DNA of 64,000 nucleotides from Thermoleophilales bacterium (lineage in GTDB: Bacteria > Actinomycetota > Thermoleophilia > Solirubrobacterales > 70-9): NCBI GenBank assembly GCA_020636895.1, contig JACJWZ010000001.1:1355501-1419500 (forward strand). Direction: 5' to 3'. The notes under the pieces were generated by a model, which worked only from the letters and a program-made list of their open reading frames with translations, searched no databases and was not told the origin of the DNA. Positions 49,575 to 58,416 of the stretch are shown here, piece after piece (the first letter of the stretch is position 1; each line of letters opens with the position of its first letter). The position numbers were made by a program, and so were the translations under genes.

Positions 49575-50800
49575 GCCGACCGCAGCCGGACCGGCAGCTT
49601 CTTCAGCTGGTTGGCGAACTGCGAGACGACATGGCTCGGCTCACCGTCGAGTGCCATGTCCGGAAACCTCTCGAGCGTCTCCTCGAGCAAGATCCTGAGC
49701 TCAAGCCGCGCCAGCGCGGCGCCGAGGCAGAAATGCCGGCCGCCCGCGCCGAACGCCTGGTGCTCGGGGTCGCGAGCTACGTCGAAGCGGTCCGGGTCCT
49801 CGTAGACCGTCTCGTCGCGATTGGATGACGGGTACCAGAGGACGACCTTGTCGCCCTCCTTGATCTCCTGCCCGCCCAGGACTACGTCCCGTGTAGCGGT
49901 CCGGCGGAAATGCGAGAAGGCCGGGAACATCCTCAGCGCCTCCTCGACCGCGCTTGGGATCAGCTCCGGGTGCTCGAGGAGCTTCTGTCGTTCCTCGGGA
50001 TGCTCGAGCAAGGCGAGCATCGCGCTCGTGTAGGTCGCCTTGGTTGAGTCGTTGCCGGCGGCCATGAGGAGGAAGAAGCCCATGACGATCTCGTGCTCCT
50101 CGAGGCGCTCGCCATCCACCTCTGCGTGGACCAGGACGCTCGTCAGGTCGTCGGTGGGATGCTCGCGACGCGCCTCGATCAGAGCGCTGCAGCGCTCGAA
50201 GATCTGAGGTATCTCCTCCTGCATCACGGTCTCGGGGGCCTTCGGGTTGAGATCGGGATCGCCGAAGCCGACGAGCGAGTTCATGAGGTTCGCCCAGGAC
50301 TCGTCGTCCTCCGGGGGGATCCCCATGAAGCTCCCGATGACACGCGAGACGACCGGTTGCGCCACGTCGGCGATGAGGTCGCAACGATCTCTTGCCGCGA
50401 GCCGGTCGAGGACCTCGCGCGTGATCGAACGGATCTCGTCCTCGTGCTCGCCGATCCGCTTCGGGGTGAAGCCGCGCTGGAAGAGCGCCTTGAGGCGATC
50501 GTGCCGGGGCGGATCCATCCCGATGAACATGGCTGAGATCAAATCGACGGGAATCACTGAGTCCGAGACGGTCGTGATCCCGCTGGCTGAGGAGTAGGTC
50601 CGCCAGTCGAGGCTCACCTCGCGGATGTCGGCCGCGCGGGTCACAGACCAGAAGCCGTCCTCATCACCGAACTCCGGGATCGAATCCGTGCGGTGAACCG
50701 GGCACCTCGCGCGCATCTCCCGGAACTCCTCATGCGGGGGTCCGTCGCTCCAGAGCAGGCGGTCATGGATGTTGAGATCGAGGGCTTCGGTTTCGCTCAT
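49571..50800 (-). CDS. Cytochrome P450
   Basis: A 409-residue soluble bacterial P450. I-helix LLMAAGNDSTKAT (the AGxD-T oxygen-activation motif), ExxR in SAVEEALRMF, and the heme loop FGAGGRHFCLGAALARLE with the Cys ligand near residue 357. ATG 50800 lies 9 nt from the shared promoter motif, so the mRNA is probably leaderless. No ferredoxin gene is adjacent. Substrate unknown; context suggests it works with the BtrH/thioesterase pair. Confidence 0.94.
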   Translation of the reverse strand: MSETEALDLNIHDRLLWSDGPPHEEFREMRARCPVHRTDSIPEFGDEDGFWSVTRAADIREVSLDWRTYSSASGITTVSDSVIPVDLISAMFIGMDPPRHDRLKALFQRGFTPKRIGEHEDEIRSITREVLDRLAARDRCDLIADVAQPVVSRVIGSFMGIPPEDDESWANLMNSLVGFGDPDLNPKAPETVMQEEIPQIFERCSALIEARREHPTDDLTSVLVHAEVDGERLEEHEIVMGFFLLMAAGNDSTKATYTSAMLALLEHPEERQKLLEHPELIPSAVEEALRMFPAFSHFRRTATRDVVLGGQEIKEGDKVVLWYPSSNRDETVYEDPDRFDVARDPEHQAFGAGGRHFCLGAALARLELRILLEETLERFPDMALDGEPSHVVSQFANQLKKLPVRLRSA

Positions 50801-50806
50801 GGGCTC

Positions 50807-50836
50807 AGCATACGAAAAACGCACCGATCGGTGTAA
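50807..50836 (-). promoter_or_regulatory. Promoter/operator B (P450, divergent MFS)
   Basis: On the minus strand TTACACCG, then ATC, then GGTGCGTTTTTCGTAT and a TATGCT -10 hexamer; caccgatcggtg is a perfect 12-bp palindrome in the spacer. It matches site A at 24 of the first 27 positions and lies at identical distance from ATG. It also lies just before the divergent MFS gene. Confidence 0.75.
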
Positions 50837-50849
50837 TAACCTCCTCGCC

Positions 50850-52331
50850 ATGGTCGCTCAGAAGTGGAAATGGGGAACGCTGGCTGCGGTCTGCCTCGCT
50901 CAGCTGGTTCTGATGCTCGATGTCACCGTCGTGATCGTCGCGCTGCCTGACATCAGCCGCGACCTCGGGGGCGATCTCGCCGACGTCCAGTTCGTGGTCG
51001 ACATCTACGCCCTGGCGCTTGCGGCGCTCCTGCTCAACTTCGGCGCCCTCGCTGACCGCGTGGGAAGGCGTCGCGTCTTCCTCGCCGGACTTGCGATCTT
51101 CGGTGTGGCCTCCGTGCTCTGCGCAATAGCTTCGAGCACGGCCGTTCTGATCGGGGCCCGCGGCGTGCAGGGTGCCGGCGGAGCAATGCTCTTCGCTACC
51201 GGGCTCGCCCTGCTCGGCAACGCCTACCGCGGAGGCGACCGCGCGAAGGCCCTCGGCGTCTTCGGCGCCGTCTTCGGTGCGGCCGTCGCGCTCGGGCCGC
51301 TCGTCGGCGGCCTGGTACTGGAGGCTGCGGACTGGCGCTGGATCTTCTTCATCAACATCCCGGTCGTCGTGGCCGGGACGTGGCTCGCCTTCGCCTACGT
51401 CGAGGAGAGCCTCGACCCCGATCCCCGCGCCGTAGATATCCCCGGCCAGCTGACGTTCGCGCTGTCGATCGGTTCGCTCGTGGTCGCGCTCGTCAAGGGC
51501 CAGGAGCTCGGTTGGGGTTCAGCCACGATCGTCGGGTTGTTCGCCATCGCTGCCGCAGCGTTACTTCTCTTCGTTGCAATCGAGACTCGCCGCGAGTCGC
51601 CGATGTTCGACCTCGCCCTTCTCGCGGATCGATCCTTCTCGGGAGCGGCGCTCGCCGCCTTCGCGACCTCGGCCTCCCTCTTCGGCATGTTCGTCTACCT
51701 GACGATCTGGTTTCAGCGCGTTCAGGGGATGGATGCGCTCGAGGCGGGCTTGAAGCTGCTCCCGGTGACGCTTCTGGCGTTCATCGCGGCCGCTTTGGCC
51801 GGCAGGCTTTCGGGTCGCATCCCGCCCAGGCCGATACTCGCTCTGGCCCTGGCGTCGACCGCTACCGGACTGCTTCAGATGACGACGCTCGGACCCGCGG
51901 ACTCGTGGACGGTTGCGCTTCCCGGTCTCCTCCTTTGCGGGCTAGGTTTCGGCCTCGCCAATCCCACCGTCGCCTCCGTGACGCTCACGGTGGCGCCGCC
52001 GGAGCGATCTGCCACGGCCATCGGGATGAACTCGACCTTCCGTCAGGTCGGCGTCGCCACCGGCGTCGCGGTCCTCGGCGCCGTCTTCGACTCCGCTCTC
52101 GGCGGGCTGGTCGCCCGCCTAGGCGACAGCGATGCGGGAGCCGCTGTCATCCAGCTTCCGCCGGAGGCCCAGGCCGCCTTCACCGACGCCCTCGACAACG
52201 TCTTCGTCACCGGCGCAGGCATCGCGGCCGTCGGCGCTCTTCTCGCAGCCCTGCTCGTGAACGCCCCGCCGTCGGCGGGCGATCTCCCTGACGGCCCCTC
52301 GCCCTCCGTTGCGGAGGGGCGTGACATCTGA
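50850..52331 (+). CDS. MFS multidrug-type transporter (DHA2-like)
   Basis: A 493-residue transporter with about 14 membrane segments. LDVTVVIVALPDISRDLGG (TM1), LADRVGRRRVFLAGLAIFG (motif A), ARGVQGAGGAMLFATGLALLG and GPLVGGLVLEAADWRWIFFINIP (motif C) are typical DHA2. ATG 50850 is 13 nt from the operator. It presumably exports the product or toxic substrate of the neighbouring genes. Confidence 0.92.
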   Translation: MVAQKWKWGTLAAVCLAQLVLMLDVTVVIVALPDISRDLGGDLADVQFVVDIYALALAALLLNFGALADRVGRRRVFLAGLAIFGVASVLCAIASSTAVLIGARGVQGAGGAMLFATGLALLGNAYRGGDRAKALGVFGAVFGAAVALGPLVGGLVLEAADWRWIFFINIPVVVAGTWLAFAYVEESLDPDPRAVDIPGQLTFALSIGSLVVALVKGQELGWGSATIVGLFAIAAAALLLFVAIETRRESPMFDLALLADRSFSGAALAAFATSASLFGMFVYLTIWFQRVQGMDALEAGLKLLPVTLLAFIAAALAGRLSGRIPPRPILALALASTATGLLQMTTLGPADSWTVALPGLLLCGLGFGLANPTVASVTLTVAPPERSATAIGMNSTFRQVGVATGVAVLGAVFDSALGGLVARLGDSDAGAAVIQLPPEAQAAFTDALDNVFVTGAGIAAVGALLAALLVNAPPSAGDLPDGPSPSVAEGRDI

Positions 52332-52349
52332 AGAGCGCTCGCTTCGCGC

Positions 52350-53765
52350 TCAGGCAGAGCCTTCGCCAGCGGGGACACCCGCAGCCGAGGCTCTCCCGGG
52401 CACGAGGGCCGCGCACACCGCGGCCAGCGCGATAGCGCAGGCGGAGATCAGGAAGGCGGTGGTGAAGCCGGACTCGGCGGGCAAGCCGCCCGCCCCGACC
52501 TCGGCCGCGACCACGCTCGCGGCGATCTGACCTCCCAGCGCGCCGCCGATCGTGCGCATGATCGTGTTGATTCCCGTCGCCACGCCGGTTTCCGTCTGAT
52601 CGACCGCTTCAACGATCAAGTTCGCCATGGCCGCGAAGCTGAATCCGATGCCGATCCCAAGCATGGCGCTCGCTACGTAGATCATCCATCGCTCGTCATG
52701 CGCCACCGTGAGGAAGACGAAGCTCAGGCCGACGACCACGGTGCCGATCAGCAGCGGAAGCTTGGAGCCGAACCTCGATCCCAGAAATCCCGCCATGGGT
52801 CCGGCGAAGAGCATCATCCCCGCGGAGGGCAGGAGGAAGAGACCCGCCTGCGTGACGGAGGCGCCGAAGCCGTAGCCGGCGCTCTCGGGCATCTGCACGA
52901 ACTGGGGGATGAGGATGAAGGAGCCGAACATCCCAAAGCCGATCAGGAGCCCGGTGAGGTTGGTGGTCCAGACGGGTCGCCTGCGCATCATCTCGATGTC
53001 CACCAGTGGTTCATCGCGGCGGCTTTCGAAGCGCACCCAGATGACGAGGATGATCGCCGCAGCCACGAACAGGGCGAGTATCCGAGCTGATCCCCAACCC
53101 CATGAGTTTCCTTCGCTGATCCCGACGAGCAGCGCCACGAGGCCCGCGGCGAGAAGACCCGCTCCGCCCCAGTCGATCTTCGCCGGGCTCTTCACCGGGG
53201 ACTCGGGGACGAACAGGCGCGTGGCGACGATCGCGACCGCGACGACGACGAGTCCGAGCCAGAAGATCCACTCGTAGGAGAGGTGATCGACGATCAGGCC
53301 GCTCAGAACCAGACCGGCTCCTCCTCCGATGCCGAAGGTCGCGCTGATGAGCCCGATCCCCGCCGGAACGCGCTCGGGAGGGAACTCGTCCCTGATGATC
53401 CCGAACGAAAGGGGGAAGACTGCACCGGCTGCCCCCTGGATAGCTCTGCCGGCGATCAGCATCTCGATGGAGTGCGAGAGCGCGGCCACGAGAGATCCGA
53501 CCGCGAATACCGAAAGCGTGGCGACCAGGACGCGTTCCTTGCCGAACATGTCTCCGAGGCGCCCGAGAATCGGGGTCGCGATGGACGCCGAGAGAAGGTA
53601 GGCCGTCAGTACGTATGTGACCGCGGTGGTGGACGTGTGGAGCTCGCGCTGGATGTCGGGGAGGGCAGGCGCCACCAGTGTCTGCGAGAGGGCGTAGGCG
53701 AGCGCGCCCGTCACGAGGACCGCGAGAGTGACCCCGTAGTGCTGCCGGCTATCGGGACCAGTCAC
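52350..53765 (-). CDS. MFS multidrug-type transporter
   Basis: A 471-residue DHA2-like transporter: SQTLVAPALPDIQRELHTS, LGRLGDMFGKERVLVATLS (motif A), GRAIQGAAGAVFPLSFGIIRDEFP, and motif C-like GIGGGAGLVLSGLIVDHLSYEWIFWL. It is the last gene of a MarR - mini-wHTH - MFS operon, with a 17-nt overlap upstream. Convergent with the previous MFS; the two differ in sequence and are not a recent duplication. Confidence 0.92.
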   Translation of the reverse strand: MTGPDSRQHYGVTLAVLVTGALAYALSQTLVAPALPDIQRELHTSTTAVTYVLTAYLLSASIATPILGRLGDMFGKERVLVATLSVFAVGSLVAALSHSIEMLIAGRAIQGAAGAVFPLSFGIIRDEFPPERVPAGIGLISATFGIGGGAGLVLSGLIVDHLSYEWIFWLGLVVVAVAIVATRLFVPESPVKSPAKIDWGGAGLLAAGLVALLVGISEGNSWGWGSARILALFVAAAIILVIWVRFESRRDEPLVDIEMMRRRPVWTTNLTGLLIGFGMFGSFILIPQFVQMPESAGYGFGASVTQAGLFLLPSAGMMLFAGPMAGFLGSRFGSKLPLLIGTVVVGLSFVFLTVAHDERWMIYVASAMLGIGIGFSFAAMANLIVEAVDQTETGVATGINTIMRTIGGALGGQIAASVVAAEVGAGGLPAESGFTTAFLISACAIALAAVCAALVPGRASAAGVPAGEGSA

Positions 53766-54036
53766 CGGACGTCCATCGCAGTTCGCGGAAGGCCGCTGCC
53801 GCCATCGTCAGGGTCACAAGTCCTCCGCGCTCGTCCTCGGGAACGTTCCAGCGCTGCGCAAGGCCCAGTCGCTCCAGGGCGTCAACGAGCGCAGCAGCGA
53901 GGCCGGTCGATACCCCGACCGCGGCACCGATGCTGCGCAGCGACTGAGGAGGCGTTCCCGTCAGCGCTTCCACCGCTTGTACCTGCACCAACGACAGGAC
54001 GCGCGGGAAGCGGTCGGATCGGTCCGTCCCGTTCAC
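53749..54036 (-). CDS. Mini winged-helix protein, paralogue of 58984
   Basis: A 95-residue protein consisting of one wHTH: VQVQAVEALTGTPPQSLRSIGAAVGVSTGLAAALVDALERLGLAQRWNVPEDERGGLVTLTMAAAAF. It closely resembles the protein at 58984-59271 (shared ALERLGLAQR, RGGLVTLT, PQSL-SIGA-VGVS). GTG start overlaps the MarR stop (GTGA). MarR-like without dimerisation arms; function unknown. Confidence 0.75.
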   Translation of the reverse strand: MNGTDRSDRFPRVLSLVQVQAVEALTGTPPQSLRSIGAAVGVSTGLAAALVDALERLGLAQRWNVPEDERGGLVTLTMAAAAFRELRWTSGDWSR

Positions 54037-54512
54037 AGGGCCTCGACGATCTCGGATAGGCGCCGCGTCAGCCGATGCAGGTCCTCACGCTCGTCGGGCG
54101 AAAGCGACTCCCAGAGCCGCCGCCGGTGGCCGCTGACGAACGCGTGCTTCCGCTCCAGGAGCTGCTCACCGCGGATCGTCATCGCGACGTCGTGCTCGCG
54201 TCGGTCATCCCTTCGCACCGACCGCTTGACCAGACCCTCCTTCTCAAGGGTCCCGAGCATCCGCGCAACCGTCGGCTGGCTGACACCGACCCTCTCGGCG
54301 AGATCGCGCACCCGCGGGCGCTCGAGGTCGGCGATGGCACGCATCAGGCGGTATTGGGACATCGTCAGTTCTCCGTCGTTTGTGACGGAAGCTCGACCCC
54401 GGGCCCGGTTCACAGTCGCGACCAGGGCGTCCCACTCCAACCAGAACAACACCTCCGCCTGTTCCCCGTGAGTCGCGGTCGAAAGGGGATGCGGTGCGGC
54501 TGATGCGGTCAT
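54033..54512 (-). CDS. MarR-family regulator
   Basis: A 159-residue MarR repressor: LTMSQYRLMRAIADLERPRVRDLAERVGVSQPTVARMLGTLEKEGLVKRSVRRDDRREHDVAMTIRGEQLLERK, with wing DDRRE. ATG 54512 is preferred to ATG 54533, which lies inside the operator. It heads the wHTH-MFS operon and likely represses it and the divergent PAS gene. Confidence 0.9.
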   Translation of the reverse strand: MTASAAPHPLSTATHGEQAEVLFWLEWDALVATVNRARGRASVTNDGELTMSQYRLMRAIADLERPRVRDLAERVGVSQPTVARMLGTLEKEGLVKRSVRRDDRREHDVAMTIRGEQLLERKHAFVSGHRRRLWESLSPDEREDLHRLTRRLSEIVEAL

Positions 54513-54518
54513 AAGCAC

Positions 54519-54531
54519 GCTAATCATTAGC
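54519..54531. promoter_or_regulatory. MarR operator candidate
   Basis: The palindrome gctaat-c-attagc lies in the 19-nt gap between divergent marR and the PAS-domain gene. MarR-type proteins bind such short AT-rich palindromes near their own start. Confidence 0.6.
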
Positions 54532-54987
54532 ATGACAGCGGATGTTCGCGCGCGATCACCCCAGTCACCGCAGATCCGCGGGCAGCGGGCCTCGGAGGAC
54601 GAGTTGGTCTCCCTCGAGCTGATCCTGGCCCGGAACCTCGTCTCGACGCTCCACCTCGCAGCGGTGCTTCTCGACGAAACGCAGACGATCGTCTTCTACA
54701 ACCCGCCCGCAGCGGCGCTGATGGGAACGAACTTCGAGGACACCGGCCCGATCCCGGTGGAGTCGTGGCGAGATACCTATGGCCCGCTGGGACCCGGCGG
54801 CGAGCGGATTCCCGCCGAGAGGCTCCCGATCACTTCCGTCCTACGCCGTGGCGAGCCCGGGCACGCGACGGTCCGTCTGCAGATTCCTGGGCGGGGCCCG
54901 TCGGATTTCGAGGTCAGCGGACTGCCGCTCGTCGGCGAGGGCGGATATTCGGGAGCTCTGGTCGTCTTCTGGAAGGCCGGTTCGTGA
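54532..54987 (+). CDS. PAS-domain protein
   Basis: A 151-residue protein with a PAS fold (ILARNLVSTLHLAAVLLDETQTIVFYNPPAAALMGTNFEDTGPIPVESWRDTYGP... RGPSDFEVSGLPLVGEGGYSGALVVFWKAG, residues 30-150). No output domain is present. ATG directly abuts the MarR operator, so leaderless expression under MarR control is likely. Ligand unknown. Confidence 0.85.
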   Translation: MTADVRARSPQSPQIRGQRASEDELVSLELILARNLVSTLHLAAVLLDETQTIVFYNPPAAALMGTNFEDTGPIPVESWRDTYGPLGPGGERIPAERLPITSVLRRGEPGHATVRLQIPGRGPSDFEVSGLPLVGEGGYSGALVVFWKAGS

Positions 54988-55080
54988 CCTCTGGAGGGCA
55001 AGCTCCCGGACTGTCAGAACTGGAACTGGCTGGCGCCGCCGGCGCCTCCCGCCACCGCCGATGAGATCGAGAGGCGAAGT

Positions 55081-55698
55081 TCATCCAACGGGCTCTATGA
55101 CCTTCGCCGCATAGGCCCGAGCCGCGCGCCGCGTTTCGCGCAGGATCTCGGGATCGCCGGCAGGGTCATCGCGGAAAGCCAGGTGCAGCAGACCATCGAT
55201 GAGCGCAACGAGAGAAGACCATTGAGCCGCGCTCCCCTTCCTGCTTCCGTACGCCGTCAAGGCAACCGCGATCCGTCGTGAGATCGAGAGGTCCGACTCC
55301 GCCTCGAGCCGGCGCGTCGCCTCACTGAGCGAGCCCGAGAGCCACAGGCTTCTCAGTGCAGGTCTCTCGCGGATCATCTGCGCATAGGCATCGACGATCC
55401 GATCTACCGCGGCGGACCAGGTCGCGGCGGTTCGTTCAAACGCTTCATCGATGACCGTTGGCATCGCATCGATGTAGAGCCGAGCGAGCGCCTGGAACAA
55501 CGCGTCCTTGTCCTCGAAGAACTGGTAGATCGTCCCGATCGGCACGTCCGCTTCGTCGGCTATCTCCCTGACGGTGAGTTCCTCGGGGCCGTGATCCGCG
55601 AGCAACGACTCGGTCGCGGCGAGAATTGCCTCGACCCGTCGCTGACTCCGCTGCTGAGTTGGAACGCGCCGCAGACCCTCGGCGTAGACCGGGGTCAT
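55081..55698 (-). CDS. TetR-family regulator
   Basis: A 205-residue TetR protein. HTH (RSQRRVEAILAATESLLADHGPEELTVREIADEADVPIGTIYQFFEDKDALFQAL, residues 17-70), helical ligand domain to the end. It lies 3 nt after the membrane protein gene and so is cotranscribed from the operator at 56066-56088, making it self-regulating. Confidence 0.9.
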   Translation of the reverse strand: MTPVYAEGLRRVPTQQRSQRRVEAILAATESLLADHGPEELTVREIADEADVPIGTIYQFFEDKDALFQALARLYIDAMPTVIDEAFERTAATWSAAVDRIVDAYAQMIRERPALRSLWLSGSLSEATRRLEAESDLSISRRIAVALTAYGSRKGSAAQWSSLVALIDGLLHLAFRDDPAGDPEILRETRRAARAYAAKVIEPVG

Positions 55699-55701
55699 TC
55701 G

Positions 55702-56064
55702 TTACCCAGGAACCGAAGAGCGCGCGACGACAGCCCCGGTGACGGCGAAGAGGACGGCTCCGCACGGTCCAAGCAGCGTGGCTTGGTTGCCCAGGTTGCC
55801 GCGACGGCGCTCATCGAAGCCCTGCAGCGCGTCCGCCGAGTCGATGAGGGCACCGGTCAGGGCGACGCTCGCAAGCGTCTCGGGACGAGCGCTCAGCAGC
55901 GCCACCGCCAGCGCGATCTCTCGGGCGCCGAAGAGCCGGGTTACGAAGCGGTCTGACCTGGCGGGATCGATCCCGAAGACCCGCGCCGTCAGATCCGGGG
56001 CACCCCAGGCTCCGATTCCGACGAGTGCCCGCATCGTTCCGAGAAAGAGTCGGGTTCGCGTCAT
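55702..56064 (-). CDS. Small membrane protein
   Basis: A 120-residue protein with three or four membrane segments (LFLGTMRALVGIGAWGAP; FGAREIALAVALLSA; TLASVALTGALIDSADALQGFD; LLGPCGAVLFAVTGAVVA). It resembles DUF4267-type membrane proteins. ATG 56064 is given because upstream in-frame residues are not membrane-like and cross the operator. Cotranscribed with TetR. Confidence 0.78.
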   Translation of the reverse strand: MTRTRLFLGTMRALVGIGAWGAPDLTARVFGIDPARSDRFVTRLFGAREIALAVALLSARPETLASVALTGALIDSADALQGFDERRRGNLGNQATLLGPCGAVLFAVTGAVVARSSVPG

Positions 56065-56065
56065 A

Positions 56066-56088
56066 CATGAACACATATCACGTTCATG
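56066..56088 (-). promoter_or_regulatory. TetR operator candidate
   Basis: A perfect 7-bp inverted repeat (catgaac 56066-56072; gttcatg 56082-56088) just before the membrane protein/TetR operon. Typical TetR spacing. Confidence 0.55.
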
Positions 56089-56155
56089 TCGAAAAGCCAA
56101 CCTCTCGTCGTCGGCTTCACCCTGTGTGCCCCAGACGCGCGGAATCGGCCGTCGA

Positions 56156-56184
56156 TCAATTTGTATAATTGACTTATGCATAAG
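56156..56184 (+). promoter_or_regulatory. MarR promoter with two palindromes
   Basis: tcaatt-N5-aattga (56156-56172) surrounds a consensus TATAAT -10 (56164-56169). A perfect cttatgcataag palindrome (56173-56184) covers the ATG at 56176. It is strikingly AT-rich for this genome. Autoregulation by the MarR encoded here is likely. Confidence 0.6.
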
Positions 56185-56631
56185 CCGCTTATGGATTCCT
56201 CAGCCCAACTGAGCCGTGATCTCTATGACGAGCTCGAGCGCGTAGTCAGGTTCATTCGCAAGCTCGAGAACCCCGGGAACCTCAGCAGCGCAGCCGTGTC
56301 CACGCTGGGGCGGCTGCGAGCCGACGGCCCCACCCCGCTGGGGGAGCTCGCGCGTGCTGAGCACGTCTCACAGCCCAACATGACGCAGCTCGTGACGCGC
56401 CTTGAACGAGCCGGCTTAGTTCAGCGCGCTGCTGACCCCTGGGATAAGCGAGTGGTCCTCGTTGCAATCGCGAAGGAGGGCCGAACGGCCCTGGAGCAAC
56501 GACGTAAGGCGCGGACTGATGCGCTGCGACCCCTCCTCGATCGTCTTGACGACCCGGATCGTGCCGCGATCAGCGCGGCGCTCCCTGCACTTCGCAACTT
56601 GGTCTCTGTCGAGAGAGAGGCGGCTGCATGA
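56176..56631 (+). CDS. MarR-family regulator
   Basis: A 151-residue MarR protein (LSSAAVSTLGRLRADGPTPLGELARAEHVSQPNMTQLVTRLERAGLVQRAADPWDKRVVLVAIAKEG). The first ATG (56176) lies inside a palindrome and near the predicted transcription start; ATG 56191 is an alternative. Its TGA overlaps the MFS-Usp ATG (ATGA), so it controls that gene's operon. Confidence 0.9.
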   Translation: MHKPLMDSSAQLSRDLYDELERVVRFIRKLENPGNLSSAAVSTLGRLRADGPTPLGELARAEHVSQPNMTQLVTRLERAGLVQRAADPWDKRVVLVAIAKEGRTALEQRRKARTDALRPLLDRLDDPDRAAISAALPALRNLVSVEREAAA

Positions 56632-58364
56632 GCTCTCACAGCGTGACCGCGGACGCGCCCAAGGCGAGCCCCTTCAAGCAACCTCGCGCAGTCTGGGCTG
56701 TCGCCTTCGCGTGCGTGATCTCCTTCATGGGGATCGGACTCGTGGATCCGATCCTGCCCGCCCTGGCAGAAGATCTGCAGGCCTCGCCGAGCCAGGTATC
56801 GCTGCTCTTCACGAGCTATCTGGTCGTCACGGCGGTGGCGATGCTCGTGGTCGGCTGGGTCTCGAGCCGCATCGGCGCCAAACGGACACTGATGGCCGGC
56901 TTGAGCATCATCGTCGTGTTCTCGGCGCTGGCCGGCCTCTCGGACACGATCGGTGAGATCGTCGGCTTCCGAGCCGGCTGGGGACTCGGCAACGCCCTGT
57001 TCATCTCGACGAGCCTGGCCGTCATCGTCGCCTCCGCCTCCGGAGGGTTCACGGGCGCGATCATCCTGTATGAGACAGCGCTCGGACTGGGCATCGCGGT
57101 GGGCCCGCTGCTCGGCGGAGAGCTCGGTTCGATCAGCTGGCGTGGGCCGTTCTTCGGAGTGGCCGCGCTGATGGCCATCGCACTCGTGGCAACGATCGCC
57201 TTCGTTCCTGATCTGCCCAAGCCGAAGCAGAAGACGTCTCTCTCCGCGCCATTGCGCGCTCTGAAGCACCGCGGCCTGATGACGATGAGCCTCGTGGCGG
57301 TCTTCTACAACTGGGGCTTCTTCACGATGCTCGGTTACGCGCCGTATCCGATGGAGCTCGACGCCCATCAGCTCGGCCTGGTGTTCACGGCCTGGGGCTT
57401 GCTTGTCGCAGCGTTCGCTGTCTTCTTCGCTCCGCGTCTTCAGGCTCGCTACGGCACGGTCAACGTGATCTACGGAAACCTCGTCGGGTGCGCGATCGTC
57501 CTCATCGCTATCGCCGTCGGTGTCAACACTCCCGCCGTCGTCATCGTCGCGGTGATCTTGAGCGGCGCCTTCATCGGCAACAACAACACGCTTACGACTC
57601 AGGCGGTGATGCTCGTGGCGCCGATCGAGCGTTCGGTTGCATCGTCCTCGTATGGCTTCGTGCGCTTCATCGGCGGCGGGCTCGCTCCTTACGTCGCCGG
57701 CAAGCTCGCCGACGCAACATCGCTGAGCGTCCCGTTCTACCTGGGTGGCCTCACATTCCTGCTGGCGATTCCCGTGCTCGCGTCGGGCCGACAGCTCGTC
57801 GACGACGCCGAGAAGGCGGCAGAGGAGTCTGATCCCGAACCGCTGGCGCCGACGCTCGAGCCCGTGGGCCCGCTTCGCGAGGATGGGGCTCGACCCGTGG
57901 TCGTCGCAGTTGCCGTCTCCGTCCCTGCCGACGACATCGTCGACGCGGCAGCTCGGATCGCTCGTGAGGCGCAAGCTCCGCTCGAGATCGTCCATCTGCA
58001 GGAGACCGCCGTGGTCGGCGACAGCGCCATCGCCGACAGCGATCTCGAGGGAGATCGCGAAGCGGTGCGCCACCACCTGAAGCGCCTGTCCGAGCACAAC
58101 GTCCCCGCCACAGGACACGTTCTCACCACCGTCGGTGATCACGCCGCTGCCGGCCGCACCCTCGCCCGCCACGCGGGAGCCGTCGGGGCCCGCGCAGTGG
58201 TCATCGGCCGATCGCGGCGCGGGGCCGCCTCGCAGTTCGCCGACGGGAGCTTCACCTCTGCTCTCACCCACGCAGCGCCATGCAGCGTCGTCCTGGTCGA
58301 CCAAGAGAGCGAGGCGCGTGAGCTGACCACCGAGACCCTGACGGCGCTGAGCCAGGAGGCATGA
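56628..58364 (+). CDS. MFS transporter fused to a universal stress protein domain
   Basis: A 578-residue fusion. Residues 20-390 are a 12-helix MFS transporter (FMGIGLVDPILPALAEDLQ; VVGWVSSRIGAKRTLMAGLS motif A; YETALGLGIAVGPLLGGELG motif C). Residues 420-565 form a cytoplasmic UspA-like domain (RPVVVAVAVSVPADDIVDAAARIAREAQAPLEIVHLQE...ARAVVIGRSRRGAASQFADGSFTSALTHAAPCSVVLVD) whose ATP-loop GxxG spacing is imperfect. The Usp part may regulate transport. The next gene is a stand-alone Usp. Confidence 0.9.
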   Translation: MSSHSVTADAPKASPFKQPRAVWAVAFACVISFMGIGLVDPILPALAEDLQASPSQVSLLFTSYLVVTAVAMLVVGWVSSRIGAKRTLMAGLSIIVVFSALAGLSDTIGEIVGFRAGWGLGNALFISTSLAVIVASASGGFTGAIILYETALGLGIAVGPLLGGELGSISWRGPFFGVAALMAIALVATIAFVPDLPKPKQKTSLSAPLRALKHRGLMTMSLVAVFYNWGFFTMLGYAPYPMELDAHQLGLVFTAWGLLVAAFAVFFAPRLQARYGTVNVIYGNLVGCAIVLIAIAVGVNTPAVVIVAVILSGAFIGNNNTLTTQAVMLVAPIERSVASSSYGFVRFIGGGLAPYVAGKLADATSLSVPFYLGGLTFLLAIPVLASGRQLVDDAEKAAEESDPEPLAPTLEPVGPLREDGARPVVVAVAVSVPADDIVDAAARIAREAQAPLEIVHLQETAVVGDSAIADSDLEGDREAVRHHLKRLSEHNVPATGHVLTTVGDHAAAGRTLARHAGAVGARAVVIGRSRRGAASQFADGSFTSALTHAAPCSVVLVDQESEARELTTETLTALSQEA

Positions 58365-58416
58365 ACGATGAGCGCTCCACGCCTTCCGATCGCAGGCGAG
58401 GTCACGGGCGGCCCTC

